This document shows, piece after piece, positions 8,724 through 16,449 of a stretch of 31,421 nucleotides of DNA. Source of the DNA: Bacillota bacterium (lineage in GTDB: Bacteria; Bacillota; Clostridia; Peptostreptococcales; Anaerovoracaceae). Both the position numbers and the translations under genes were made by a program. Positions within the stretch are counted from its first letter, which is position 1. Every line of letters starts with the position of its first letter. The stretch covers positions 1 through 31,421 of the forward strand of contig JAHZHA010000014.1 in assembly GCA_019420525.1 (NCBI GenBank), read 5' to 3'. The notes beneath the pieces are model-generated. The model saw only the letters and a program-made list of their open reading frames with translations, ran no database searches and was not told the DNA's origin.

Positions 8724-9556
8724 GTTTTTCCTCCCTGTACCTCTCCGAATACGATTTCTGCCAGAGCTTTGCCGACTCCGCTGTTTTCATTCGTATCCGT
8801 GATGTAATCAGCCGCTTCTTTCAGTTCCTGTACCGCATTTGCCACAGCGACACCCACGCCTGCATAACGGATCATACCGATGTCATTTTTATTGTCGCCG
8901 AAGCTGATGATCTCTTCCGGGCGTATTCCCTTACTCTCGGCATATGTGGCAAGTGCTATGCTTTTATCGACTCCCGGTGCGGAAATTTCGTAATTATCGC
9001 TGAAGGAACTCGTAATAGCAATATCGTCTCTGTCTTCAAAACACCGGAGAAACCTGTCACCGTCCCGCGGATCGGAAAAGCGTACGCTTATCTTGTATAC
9101 CGGATCCCTGACCGCATCCGCTGCAGGGTCATCTGTCTGCAGCATTGGAAAGCGTTCGTCTTCCGGTAATTTTTCATTCATAATGCGAAAACTTCTGAGT
9201 TCCTGCGGCATTTTTCTCGAATAAAAAGTGTCTTTCGAGTAAAAATGGTAATACATATTCATCTCATCGAGAATGTGGAAAACTTCTCGGCATGTCTCCG
9301 GATTCATCGGAGTTCCGAACAATTCCCTCCCGTCTCTCCACTCCATGGTGATGGCACCGTTAGAAGTGATCAGCGGCGTATCCAGATCGAGAAATTTTGC
9401 GTAGGGACGCGCGGAACCGAACAGCCTCCCCGTACAGAGCATAAATTCTATCCCTGCTTCTCTGACCCGACGGATCATTTCCAGATTGTAATCTGGAATT
9501 AGGAATTCGCTGTTGATCAGCGTCGCGTCGATATCGCTGACGATCAGTTTATACAC
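8711..9556 (-). CDS. Cof-type HAD-IIB family phosphatase
   Basis: This 281-residue cytoplasmic hydrolase probably acts on a sugar phosphate or flavin phosphate. HAD motif I is VSDIDATLIN: both aspartates are present, but alanine replaces the usual glycine of DxDGT. Motif II is in LCTGR (threonine), the motif III lysine is in VDKSIALA, and motif IV is FGDNKNDIGMI. The cap domain lies between the core halves, as in Cof proteins. The start is GTG at 9556 with AAAGGAGG close upstream. It lies after the mreB terminator and overlaps the methyltransferase gene, so the two form a small unit. The substrate cannot be read from the sequence. Confidence 0.9.
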   Translation of the reverse strand: MYKLIVSDIDATLINSEFLIPDYNLEMIRRVREAGIEFMLCTGRLFGSARPYAKFLDLDTPLITSNGAITMEWRDGRELFGTPMNPETCREVFHILDEMNMYYHFYSKDTFYSRKMPQELRSFRIMNEKLPEDERFPMLQTDDPAADAVRDPVYKISVRFSDPRDGDRFLRCFEDRDDIAITSSFSDNYEISAPGVDKSIALATYAESKGIRPEEIISFGDNKNDIGMIRYAGVGVAVANAVQELKEAADYITDTNENSGVGKALAEIVFGEVQGGKTCRK

Positions 9557-9589
9557 TGGTCCTCCTTTCGTTTTTTCATTTATCCGCAG

Positions 9590-9616
9590 AAAAAAGGCTG
9601 CCTTTCTCCGGCAGCC
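9590..9616 (-). terminator. Terminator of the cdaA-mreB operon
   Basis: A perfect 7-bp GC-rich stem (GGCTGCC/GGCAGCC, 9596-9602 with 9610-9616) is followed on the minus strand by six or more Ts (from 9595 downward). A second T-run flanks it on the other strand, so it may work in both directions, although no plus-strand gene ends here. It sits 17 nt after the mreB stop codon. Confidence 0.9.
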
Positions 9617-9633
9617 CTCGTTTTTTCTCTTTT

Positions 9634-10653
9634 CTACTCCATCATTTTATTATCCATGCGTTTGGATGAAATAGCGCTCATATGAGAAAGGGCCATTCCC
9701 GTTCCTACCGCTACACACTGTTTCGGCTCTTCCGCGATGCTGACAGGAATTTTCGTCTTGTCCTCGATCCTCTTGTCAATACCGTACATCAGAGCGCCTC
9801 CTCCCGTGATCATAATTCCGGAATTGCTGATGTCCGCAGCTACTTCAGGCGGAGTCCTCTCCAGCACGGAATGAACAGCTTCACAGATAACGGTGAGAGG
9901 TTCGTTAAGCGCATCATACATTTCTTCCGACGTGACGGTAACAGATACCGGAAGTCCGGTAACCATATCGCGGCCTCTGCATTCCATGGTAACAGACTCT
10001 TCCCTCGGAAATGCCGTTCCGATATTCATCTTCAGGGCTTCTGCTGTACGTTCACCGATAAAGATCTTATGTTCGCGACGCATATACTTTATGATAGCAT
10101 CATCGAACTTGTCCCCGGCAATCTTTACAGACGCATTTGCCACGATGCCGCCCAGAGAAATGACTGCGATATCTGTGGTGCCGCCTCCGATATCGATAAC
10201 CATTACGCCGTCCGGTCTCGTGATATCCAGACCCGCGCCAATGGCAGCCGCGATAGGCTCCTCCATCAGATAAACTTCTTTGCCGCCCGCCATCTCAGCC
10301 GCTTCGCTGACAGCGCGCTTCTCCACTTCCGTCACGCCGCTTGGAACGCAAACCATAATTCTCGGCTTAAAAAATCTTCCTGATCCGCATGTTTTTCGTA
10401 TGAAATATTTCAGCATGCGTTCCGTGATGTCATAATCTGAAATGACACCGTCTTTCAGCGGCCTCACCGCAATAATGTTGCTCGGCGTTCTGCCCAGCAT
10501 GAGACGGGCTTCTTCTCCCACCGCCAGGATCTCGTTCGTATCTTTATTAAGAGCGACGACGGAAGGCTCATTGAGGACGATGCCTTTTCCCTGTATATAG
10601 ATCAGCACATTTGCTGTACCCAGATCGATTCCAACTTCTGATGTAAATGCCAT
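9634..10653 (-). CDS. mreB: MreB/Mbl family rod shape-determining actin homologue
   Basis: This 339-residue protein is a bacterial actin that polymerises under the membrane and directs elongasome cell-wall synthesis. It has the full pattern: GIDLGTANVLIY at the start (phosphate 1), DGVISDYDITE, GGGTTDIAVISLG (phosphate 2), and MITGGGALMYGID near the C-terminus (adenosine site). The opening KGIVLNEPSVVAL resembles Mbl more than MreB, and mreC/mreD are absent next door, which also fits an Mbl-type paralogue. The ATG at 10653 has AAAGGAG upstream; a longer in-frame start at 10695 has none. It is the last gene of the cdaA operon. Confidence 0.95.
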   Translation of the reverse strand: MAFTSEVGIDLGTANVLIYIQGKGIVLNEPSVVALNKDTNEILAVGEEARLMLGRTPSNIIAVRPLKDGVISDYDITERMLKYFIRKTCGSGRFFKPRIMVCVPSGVTEVEKRAVSEAAEMAGGKEVYLMEEPIAAAIGAGLDITRPDGVMVIDIGGGTTDIAVISLGGIVANASVKIAGDKFDDAIIKYMRREHKIFIGERTAEALKMNIGTAFPREESVTMECRGRDMVTGLPVSVTVTSEEMYDALNEPLTVICEAVHSVLERTPPEVAADISNSGIMITGGGALMYGIDKRIEDKTKIPVSIAEEPKQCVAVGTGMALSHMSAISSKRMDNKMME

Positions 10654-10708
10654 TTTATTCTCCTTTGACTGAATCCCGTATCCTGTTTTTATCATACCCC
10701 GTTCGCGA

Positions 10709-11377
10709 TTATGTAATCTGCCATCTGATAGGTTTCATCCCGTTTTCAAGAAGAAATTCATTCGCTTTTGAAAAATGACCACAGCCGAAAAATCCGTTGT
10801 AAGCGGACAGCGGGCTCGGATGCGGCGCTGTCAGGATGAGATGTGACGGATTGGTCAGCAGCGAAGCTTTCGCCTTCGCATTGCCTCCCCACAGCAGAAA
10901 TACCATCGGTTTTTCTCTCTCGTTGAGATGGCGGATCACCGTGTCGGTAAAAGTCTCCCATCCTTTTCCTCTGTGTGAATTGGCCTGTCCCTCCCGGACG
11001 GTAAGTACCGTGTTGAGGAGCAACACACCCTGATCGGCCCACTGAGTCAAACACCCGTGGGGTGGCACGGTGCAGTTCATGTCATCTGCCAATTCCTTGA
11101 AAATATTTCGCAGAGAAGGAGGCGGCGCTATACCTTTCCGTACGGAAAAACACATACCATGCGCCTGGCCGGGGCCGTGATACGGATCCTGCCCCAGGAT
11201 GACCACTTTTACATTCTCGTACGGTGTCGCTTTCAATGCATTAAATATATCATACATCGAAGGATAAATGACTCTCGAAGAGTATTCTTTTTTTAAAAAT
11301 TCTCTTAAATTTAGATAATATTCTTTTTCGAACTCGCCTTCAAGAATCCGATCCCAATCATTTCCAATATTTACCAT
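10709..11377 (-). CDS. ung: Uracil-DNA glycosylase
   Basis: This 222-residue family 1 UDG removes uracil from DNA as the first step of base excision repair. The water-activating loop GQDPYHGPGQAHG lies at about residues 61-73 (catalytic Asp near 63). The uracil-binding block LLWGGNAKAK is present, and the DNA-intercalation loop HPSPLSAYNGFFGCGHF lies near residues 185-201 with its catalytic histidine. The start follows a weak AGGAA. It begins 16 nt after glmM and ends 55 nt before mreB, so it is inside the operon. Confidence 0.96.
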   Translation of the reverse strand: MVNIGNDWDRILEGEFEKEYYLNLREFLKKEYSSRVIYPSMYDIFNALKATPYENVKVVILGQDPYHGPGQAHGMCFSVRKGIAPPPSLRNIFKELADDMNCTVPPHGCLTQWADQGVLLLNTVLTVREGQANSHRGKGWETFTDTVIRHLNEREKPMVFLLWGGNAKAKASLLTNPSHLILTAPHPSPLSAYNGFFGCGHFSKANEFLLENGMKPIRWQIT

Positions 11378-11393
11378 TTCCTATTTTCACCGT

Positions 11394-12743
11394 CTATGCC
11401 AGCCGCGCTTCGATGAGTTCTGCGATCTCCGCAGCCAGATTCTCGATTTTATCTGTATCGCTGCCTTCCAGCATAACGCGTACCAGAGGTTCGGTACCGG
11501 AAGGACGGATGAGAACACGTCCCTCTCCCGCCATTTTCTTTTCTGCCGCTTCGATCGCTGCACGTACTTCGGCATCGTTCATATAATTGTACTTATTTTC
11601 ATTTTTAACCTTCGCATTCTTAAGTACCTGAGGATAGATCGTCATCTCAGCCGCCAGCTCAGACAGCGGTCTGCCGGAACGGACGCAGGCTCTCAACAGC
11701 TGAAGCGCTGCAATCATACCGTCACCTGTAGTAGAATGCTGAAGAAATATGATATGTCCTGACTGTTCTCCTCCGATGACACATCCCGTCTTTCTCATAC
11801 TCTCCAGTACATACCGGTCGCCTACGGCAGTGATGTCGACTTTCATTCCCAGTTCCTCCGCACGCTTATGGAAACCGAGATTGCTCATGACGGTTACTGT
11901 AACCGTATCGTTCTTCAGCGTTCCTTCCTCCTGGAGAAGTTTTGCGCAAATGCTGATCACACGGTCGCCGTCCACCGGAGTCCCCGTTTCATCCACCGCG
12001 ATGAGGCGGTCTGCATCGCCGTCAAAAGCCAGACCTATGTCCGCCTTTTCTTCGATCACTTTCCTGCATAGTTTTTCCGTGTGGGTTGAACCGCATCCAT
12101 CATTGATATTGATACCGTCCGGCTCATTGCAGATGACTGTGACATCGGCGCCCAAAGCAGCAAAAACGTCTTCCGCAATCGCAGACGCTGCTCCGTTGGC
12201 GCAGTCCAGGACCAGTTTCATTCCGTCGAGACGTACACCTGCTGTGGATCGTACGAATTCTCCATAAATCTCCGCCGCAGGTTTTTCACCGTGACGGATG
12301 CGTCCAAGTCCGGAGCCGGACGGCCCGGCCGGAATCTCCTTTTTGCCGGAGACCATGGCCTCGATCTCATCCTCCAGCGCGTCATCGAGTTTGAAACCTT
12401 CCGAATTAAAAAATTTAATGCCGTTGTACTCATACGGATTATGAGAGGCTGAAATCACCACTCCTGCATCCGCATGAAGCTTCCTTACCAGATAAGCGAC
12501 GCCCGGCGTAGGCAACACACCTGCTTTAATGACGTCACCTCCCATGGATAAAATTCCCGCCGAAATTGCATCCTCCAGCATATCTCCGGAGATCCGGGTA
12601 TCTTTTGCGATGAGAATCAGAGGTCTTTTTCCGGGTTCTGTCAGTACGCAGGCTCCCGCTTTTCCCAGCGCCATGGCGAGTTCCGGCGTCAACTCCGTAT
12701 TTGCCACGCCTCTTACACCATCTGTTCCAAATAATCTTGCCAT
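11394..12743 (-). CDS. glmM: Phosphoglucosamine mutase
   Basis: This 449-residue enzyme interconverts glucosamine-6-phosphate and glucosamine-1-phosphate, the step before UDP-GlcNAc and hence peptidoglycan. The N-terminus MARLFGTDGVRG is typical. The active-site phosphoserine is in ISASHNPYEYNG (near residue 100), the metal-binding loop is DGDADR, and the phosphate-binding loop RPSGTEPLVRVM lies near the C-terminus. The length is typical. GGAGG lies about 10 nt upstream of the ATG. In the conserved cdaA-cdaR-glmM cluster, GlmM is known to bind and inhibit CdaA, linking wall precursor flux to c-di-AMP. Confidence 0.97.
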   Translation of the reverse strand: MARLFGTDGVRGVANTELTPELAMALGKAGACVLTEPGKRPLILIAKDTRISGDMLEDAISAGILSMGGDVIKAGVLPTPGVAYLVRKLHADAGVVISASHNPYEYNGIKFFNSEGFKLDDALEDEIEAMVSGKKEIPAGPSGSGLGRIRHGEKPAAEIYGEFVRSTAGVRLDGMKLVLDCANGAASAIAEDVFAALGADVTVICNEPDGININDGCGSTHTEKLCRKVIEEKADIGLAFDGDADRLIAVDETGTPVDGDRVISICAKLLQEEGTLKNDTVTVTVMSNLGFHKRAEELGMKVDITAVGDRYVLESMRKTGCVIGGEQSGHIIFLQHSTTGDGMIAALQLLRACVRSGRPLSELAAEMTIYPQVLKNAKVKNENKYNYMNDAEVRAAIEAAEKKMAGEGRVLIRPSGTEPLVRVMLEGSDTDKIENLAAEIAELIEARLA

Positions 12744-12778
12744 TTTCAGTATGCCCTCCAGTATAAAATGTCTTTGGC

Positions 12779-14056
12779 CTATTCTTCGATCAGTTTCACT
12801 TTCACCGACGGAGTCTCCACCGTGATATTTAAATCTTCCAGTGCTTCGCCGATATCAATCGTCAGTTCTCTTTCCTCGAATTCATCTGCATTCAATTCCT
12901 GACAGTCAAGGATAAGACGGAATGCCGATGCACTTACATCTGAGATATCTTCTTCTGAGTAAATCGTAAAGGATACAGTCTCCTCATCAAATTCCACTGC
13001 CATACCCTCCGGAATATTTTCCGTGATGATATCGGAAACGTCAACTTTAATCGTTTTAGACGGCCATTTCTGTACTTTGATAACAGCCGATATTTTTTCC
13101 TGCTTTGAAGCCAGTCTCACACCTTCAGGAAGGACGGGTGTCAGAGAAATTTCGGTACGTTCTGTGATATCTGTAATGTCAACAGGTTGTGTCGCAATCT
13201 CGGACACACTGTCGATCAGATCATCGGAACACGAAATCTGAACAGAATCCGGAGCATCGACAGAAACGCGGTATCCCGCCGTCGCCGTACCGGTAGTCTG
13301 TACGTTCAGCGGCACCGATTTTGTCGAATACATCTGGACTGTAATATCAGCTTTTTCCGCCGACAACGTCACGCCTTTCACTTCTTTTCCCAGTTTGTCC
13401 ACGGGTTTCAGACGGACATTTATCGTCTTCTTTTTACTAGTCACATTTGAAATGTCGACCACTGCCCGGAGAGATTTCACTGAACTCACAGCGGACGAAG
13501 CTCCCGTGACAGTAATGTCCTCTGGTTCCACCCCAAGAAAAACTGGTTCTTTATTCGCCGGACTTTCCCCTTCAAACTGCACGTCGACAGTTTTCTCAGA
13601 GGAAACGAGAGATTCCACCGTAATCTTTATCTGCGAAGGTTTTGTTCCGACGACTTTTACATTATCCGGAGCATGCACTTCCACTTGAACATAGTGATCC
13701 CCTTTCGTGTACTCTGAGACATCGACGGCCGCCGCCAGATCGTCGGAATCCAGATCCAGCAGATCAGCTCTCTTCCCCTGGAGTGTCACCTTTACCGTCG
13801 CAGCTTCTTCCGTATCTGCAACCACCAGACCGTCTTCCTCCAGTGCATCTTCATTCAGATACTCTACAGGAATATTACTGTATGTCATCTTTATTGTGGG
13901 ATTTTCATTTTCAATCACGAAAACCCAGAGTCCTACAGCTATGGCAATCGACAGAAACATCGTAAAATATTTTTTCCGGTTATCCGGGGATTTTCGTTTG
14001 TTGTCACTGCTCTCCACTTTTTCAGGAAGGAGCGTTCCGTTATTTTTCTCCATCAT
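12779..14056 (-). CDS. cdaR: CdaR, YbbR-domain regulator of the diadenylate cyclase
   Basis: This 425-residue protein has a short cytoplasmic N-terminus, one membrane segment at about residues 31-48 (FTMFLSIAIAVGLWVFVIE), and then tandem YbbR repeats of about 80 residues each outside the membrane. The repeats show recurring VxVxLQG, VxVRLKP and INVRL-type strands. CdaR modulates CdaA. AGGAGG precedes the first of two adjacent ATGs. Its start overlaps the cdaA stop by 4 nt (ATGA), implying translational coupling. Confidence 0.92.
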   Translation of the reverse strand: MMEKNNGTLLPEKVESSDNKRKSPDNRKKYFTMFLSIAIAVGLWVFVIENENPTIKMTYSNIPVEYLNEDALEEDGLVVADTEEAATVKVTLQGKRADLLDLDSDDLAAAVDVSEYTKGDHYVQVEVHAPDNVKVVGTKPSQIKITVESLVSSEKTVDVQFEGESPANKEPVFLGVEPEDITVTGASSAVSSVKSLRAVVDISNVTSKKKTINVRLKPVDKLGKEVKGVTLSAEKADITVQMYSTKSVPLNVQTTGTATAGYRVSVDAPDSVQISCSDDLIDSVSEIATQPVDITDITERTEISLTPVLPEGVRLASKQEKISAVIKVQKWPSKTIKVDVSDIITENIPEGMAVEFDEETVSFTIYSEEDISDVSASAFRLILDCQELNADEFEERELTIDIGEALEDLNITVETPSVKVKLIEE

Positions 14057-14904
14057 TTTTTCCTCCTGAATAGATTGAGGAAGGTACCGGAAGATGTTTC
14101 TGCATCAAGCCCGGAAAGATATGCGCCGTAAAGAAGCTTTTCCACAGACCGCACATCGAGAAAACGGGACAATTTTCCCTCTGAGGCGGAAGATATGATT
14201 CCTGTCTCCTCCGAAACGATAATCACGAGCGAATCGGAAACTTCCGTAATTCCAATGCCCGCGCGATGACGCGTTCCCAGCGTTTTCTCCAGATTTTTGC
14301 TCTGCGTCAGAGGAAGAACGCAACCGGCCGCATAGACTCTTTCTTCGCGGATGATCACCGCTCCGTCGTGCAGCGCGGAACCTTCGTAAAATATGGTTTC
14401 GAGAAGGGCCGCGCTGACATCTGCATCTACCACCGTTCCGGTGCCAGCAATGTCTCCCAGAGCGATTTCCCGTTCGATGACGATCAGCGCCCCGACTTTA
14501 TTTGATGAAAAATATTCGACTGCAGAACAGATCTGAGAGATCATATCTTTTACTTCGCGTTTATCTCTGTCCCCGCTGACGAAGAATTTGGAGAAAAGTT
14601 TGCCGCGTCCGAGATATTCCAGAACTCTTCGCAGTTCCGGATAAAATATTATGACGATAGCCATCAATCCGTAATTCAGACCGTTATAGAGAATAAAATG
14701 TACGGTGTAAAGTTTAAAGATGCTGGATAAAAGCATGATAACGATGAGAAAAAGCAGACCTTTTACCAGCTGCCTGGCTCTCGTCTGACTTATGAACCAC
14801 ATCGTCTTATATATTGCAAAGGCGACTATGGCGATATCCACGATATCCATGATGCGGACTCCTGATACCACACTGAACGCCGTGTTTAAAAAATTTTCTA
14901 ACAC
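14053..14904 (-). CDS. cdaA: Membrane diadenylate cyclase (c-di-AMP synthase)
   Basis: This 283-residue protein makes c-di-AMP from two ATP. Hydrophobic segments occupy about the first 90 residues (three likely helices). The DAC domain follows, with the catalytic DGAVII motif near residue 181 and the RHRAGIG motif near residue 211. The start is GTG at 14904 with CAGGAG about 6 nt upstream. The ATG two bases upstream is out of frame and stops at once. It is the first gene of the operon and is preceded by a terminator-like hairpin in the leader. Confidence 0.96.
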   Translation of the reverse strand: MLENFLNTAFSVVSGVRIMDIVDIAIVAFAIYKTMWFISQTRARQLVKGLLFLIVIMLLSSIFKLYTVHFILYNGLNYGLMAIVIIFYPELRRVLEYLGRGKLFSKFFVSGDRDKREVKDMISQICSAVEYFSSNKVGALIVIEREIALGDIAGTGTVVDADVSAALLETIFYEGSALHDGAVIIREERVYAAGCVLPLTQSKNLEKTLGTRHRAGIGITEVSDSLVIIVSEETGIISSASEGKLSRFLDVRSVEKLLYGAYLSGLDAETSSGTFLNLFRRKK

Positions 14905-14916
14905 ATCAATCTCCTG

Positions 14917-14938
14917 AAAAAAGAGCGCTGCTGCGCTC
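14917..14938 (-). terminator. Terminator-like hairpin in the cdaA leader (candidate attenuator)
   Basis: A perfect 6-bp GC-rich stem (GAGCGC/GCGCTC, 14923-14928 with 14933-14938) with a 4-nt loop is followed on the minus strand by six Ts (14917-14922). The cdaA ribosome binding site comes immediately after. It lies inside the short leader, between the promoter at 14963-14991 and the start codon. It is either an attenuator or a backstop for transcription arriving from hpf. Confidence 0.7.
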
Positions 14939-14962
14939 CGCTGCTGTTATACTATTCATTTC

Positions 14963-14991
14963 ATTATATGAATTTTACACGCTTTTTTCAA
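14963..14991 (-). promoter_or_regulatory. Promoter of the cdaA-cdaR-glmM-ung-mreB operon
   Basis: The -35 TTGAAA (14986-14991), 17-bp spacer and perfect -10 TATAAT (14963-14968) lie on the minus strand. The predicted start near 14956 gives a leader of about 50 nt. The sequence 15000-15126 further upstream is non-coding. I see no c-di-AMP riboswitch consensus in it. Confidence 0.8.
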
Positions 14992-15126
14992 TATATTGCA
15001 CACAATAAATTACATATTTAATACGTAAATTTCATACGCGATAATCTCCGGGACGGAACCCGAATCCGGACAGCCGAAATCCCGCATTTTTCACATTGCC
15101 GATCGGTTTCGCCGCCTTGAAGCGTG

Positions 15127-15161
15127 AAAAGAAAAAGCAGGACGTCTTCGCGACGCCCTGC
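15127..15161 (-). terminator. Intrinsic terminator of hpf
   Basis: A stem of nine pairs with one internal A-C mismatch (15137-15146 with 15152-15161) and a TTCG-containing loop is followed on the minus strand by a T-rich tract (15127-15136). It sits about 80 nt beyond the hpf stop codon. Small palindromes between it and the gene are not followed by T-runs. Confidence 0.8.
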
Positions 15162-15243
15162 TGCGAAAATGCCGGAAATTTTCCGTCATCCGAATATAAT
15201 CTTTAATGCGATTTTTTTATCCGCCCTGGAGCGGAACTGTGTT

Positions 15244-15771
15244 TTAGTATCTCGGTTCGAGGATTCCGTATGTATCATCCTCACGTTTATATACAACTGC
15301 CACCCGGTCTGTCGCTGAATTCATAAATACGAAAAAGCTGTGGTTGAGCAATTCCATCTGCAGAATGGCTTCGTCCGCATCCATCGGAGACAAATCGAAA
15401 GTCTTAGATTTGACCGGCGTCATAGCGATATCTTCCTCATCCGTCTCAGGAACGGCATCGAAGAGGATCTCTCTGTTTTGCTTATATTTCTTCTGGATCT
15501 TTTTCTTGTGTCTGGTAATCTGAGAAGCCAGACGGTCGACTACTTTATCCAGGCATACATTCATGTCGTTGTCCGTGTACTCCGCACGGAACATAACACC
15601 CTTGAGAGTGATCATCGCTTCCATCATCTGTCTTTTCTTCTTGTAACCCATAGTTACATTTACGACAATATCGTCCGAGAAGAATTTGGCCAGTTTCTGA
15701 AATTTCTTTTCGATCAGAGCTGTCTGCTTTTCATTTGCCGTAAATCCCTTGCAGGTAATGTTAACTCTCAT
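15244..15771 (-). CDS. hpf: Long-form ribosome hibernation-promoting factor
   Basis: This 175-residue protein dimerises idle 70S ribosomes into 100S particles in stationary phase. The N-terminal HPF/YfiA fold spans about residues 1-100 (start MRVNITCKGFTANEKQ, then the basic stretch KKIQKKYKQN). An acidic linker follows. The C-terminal dimerisation domain ends with LNHSFFVFMN, DRVAVVYKREDDTYGILEP. The length is standard for the long form of Gram-positives. The ribosome binding site AAAGGAGGT is near perfect. A long upstream region full of DnaA boxes precedes it, and it has its own terminator. Confidence 0.96.
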   Translation of the reverse strand: MRVNITCKGFTANEKQTALIEKKFQKLAKFFSDDIVVNVTMGYKKKRQMMEAMITLKGVMFRAEYTDNDMNVCLDKVVDRLASQITRHKKKIQKKYKQNREILFDAVPETDEEDIAMTPVKSKTFDLSPMDADEAILQMELLNHSFFVFMNSATDRVAVVYKREDDTYGILEPRY

Positions 15772-15890
15772 ATGGTTACCTCCTTTTTCAGTTGTATATT
15801 ATTATTATTCGACGTCGCTGCTGAGTTCCTTTTTTTATTTCAAAAAAAATACAGTTATTTCACTTTTTTTACATTATCTCACTCTCAAAG

Positions 15891-16160
15891 TTATTCACAT
15901 TCAACGGAAAAATCTCTCATGTGGATAACTTGTCTTTCTGTGGATAAATCTGTGAACAACTGAAATCAGCCGATCTCGTGCTGTGGATAAAGCGAGCCAT
16001 TTTCTGAAGAAGAACAGATGTTTCAAATCTTCTGTAACCATTGAAAACACTAGGTTTTATTCGTTTTGTATTATCATGTATATTTCTGTAAAAAACGCAT
16101 TCCCCGCGTATTCTGCGGTTTTACGCACCTGTGGATAACTCTGTGTAAAACTGTGAACAA
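15891..16160. promoter_or_regulatory. DnaA-box cluster between hpf and the 6S RNA gene
   Basis: Four perfect DnaA boxes (TTATCCACA on the minus strand) lie at 15920-15928, 15939-15947, 15982-15990 and 16130-16138. Degenerate boxes are TTATTCACA (plus, 15891-15899) and TTTTACACA (minus, 16142-16150). The near-box TTGTTCACA occurs twice on the minus strand (15951-15959 and 16152-16160). An AT-rich stretch lies at 15829-15880, and a TAA triplet run at about 15797-15809. This resembles an origin or a DnaA titration or control cluster. No dnaA, dnaN or gyr genes are present and gene orientation does not switch here, so a non-origin cluster or DnaA control of hpf is favoured. The 15772-16233 gap holds no convincing gene. 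Confidence 0.7.
16090..16125 (-). terminator. Possible second terminator downstream of the 6S RNA gene
   Basis: On the minus strand a CCGC/GCGG stem with an outer GCGU/AUGC helix (one G-U pair) is followed by six Ts (16090-16095). The stems are short and interrupted, so the call is tentative. It would stop read-through from comFC and the 6S gene into the hpf promoter region. Confidence 0.35.
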
Positions 16161-16233
16161 CTTCCGAAAGCCATGTTGAAAAACAAAACGATGCGCCGGC
16201 ATCCGATAATTCGAACATCATTTCGCAAAAAAG

Positions 16234-16441
16234 AAAAACGGACAAGAGATATGCCCGCCTGACCTGGTCTTTGCCCCCACACTCGCCTGTGAACATGTGT
16301 TTTTTCAGTATTTTTCACAGGTCTTACTTCTAAGCCGCGCCATGCTCACGAACCGCGAAAGATTCGCTTACGTGGATCCCTTTGCCCGCGACTGGCCTGG
16401 ATTTTCAACCACAGACACGGGCATATCTCTTGTCCGTTTTT
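16234..16441 (-). ncRNA. ssrS: 6S RNA
   Basis: The ends form a perfect 24-bp inverted repeat (16234-16257 with 16418-16441), giving a transcript of about 208 nt with a long closing stem. Inside, on the minus strand, are blocks shared with E. coli 6S RNA. GGCCAGTC lies on the 5' side of the bubble, GCGGTTCGTGAGCATG after an apical hairpin, and GGCGGGCAT just before the closing 3' arm. Internal hairpins are CACG...CGTG around GCGAA/TTCGC (about 16347-16374) and CCTGTGAA/TTCACAGG (16286-16293 with 16314-16321). A T-rich tract follows the 3' end. 6S RNA mimics an open promoter and sequesters sigma-70/A RNA polymerase in slow growth. It starts 8 nt after the comFC stop, so it may be processed from that transcript; no clear own promoter is seen. 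Confidence 0.83.
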
Positions 16442-16449
16442 TATTTAAT

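Noticed and set aside
15000..15126. A c-di-AMP riboswitch upstream of cdaA
   Set aside because: The GC-rich short palindromes do not match the ydaO consensus that I know, and the segment lies upstream of the predicted promoter.
15244..15275. tRNA T-arm-like GGTTCGA near the hpf stop codon
   Set aside because: It lies in the hpf coding end and no acceptor, D or anticodon arms can be built around it.
15772..16233. Calling this the chromosomal replication origin
   Set aside because: The boxes fit, but there is no dnaA/dnaN/gyr context and no switch in gene orientation; reported as a DnaA-box cluster instead.
16057..16318. Short minus-strand open frames in the hpf-comFC gap
   Set aside because: They cross the DnaA-box cluster and the 6S RNA gene and have no homology that I recognise.
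16234..16441. A miniature inverted-repeat mobile element based on the 24-bp terminal repeats
   Set aside because: The internal sequence matches 6S RNA blocks and a T-run follows the 3' arm; no target-site duplication was seen.
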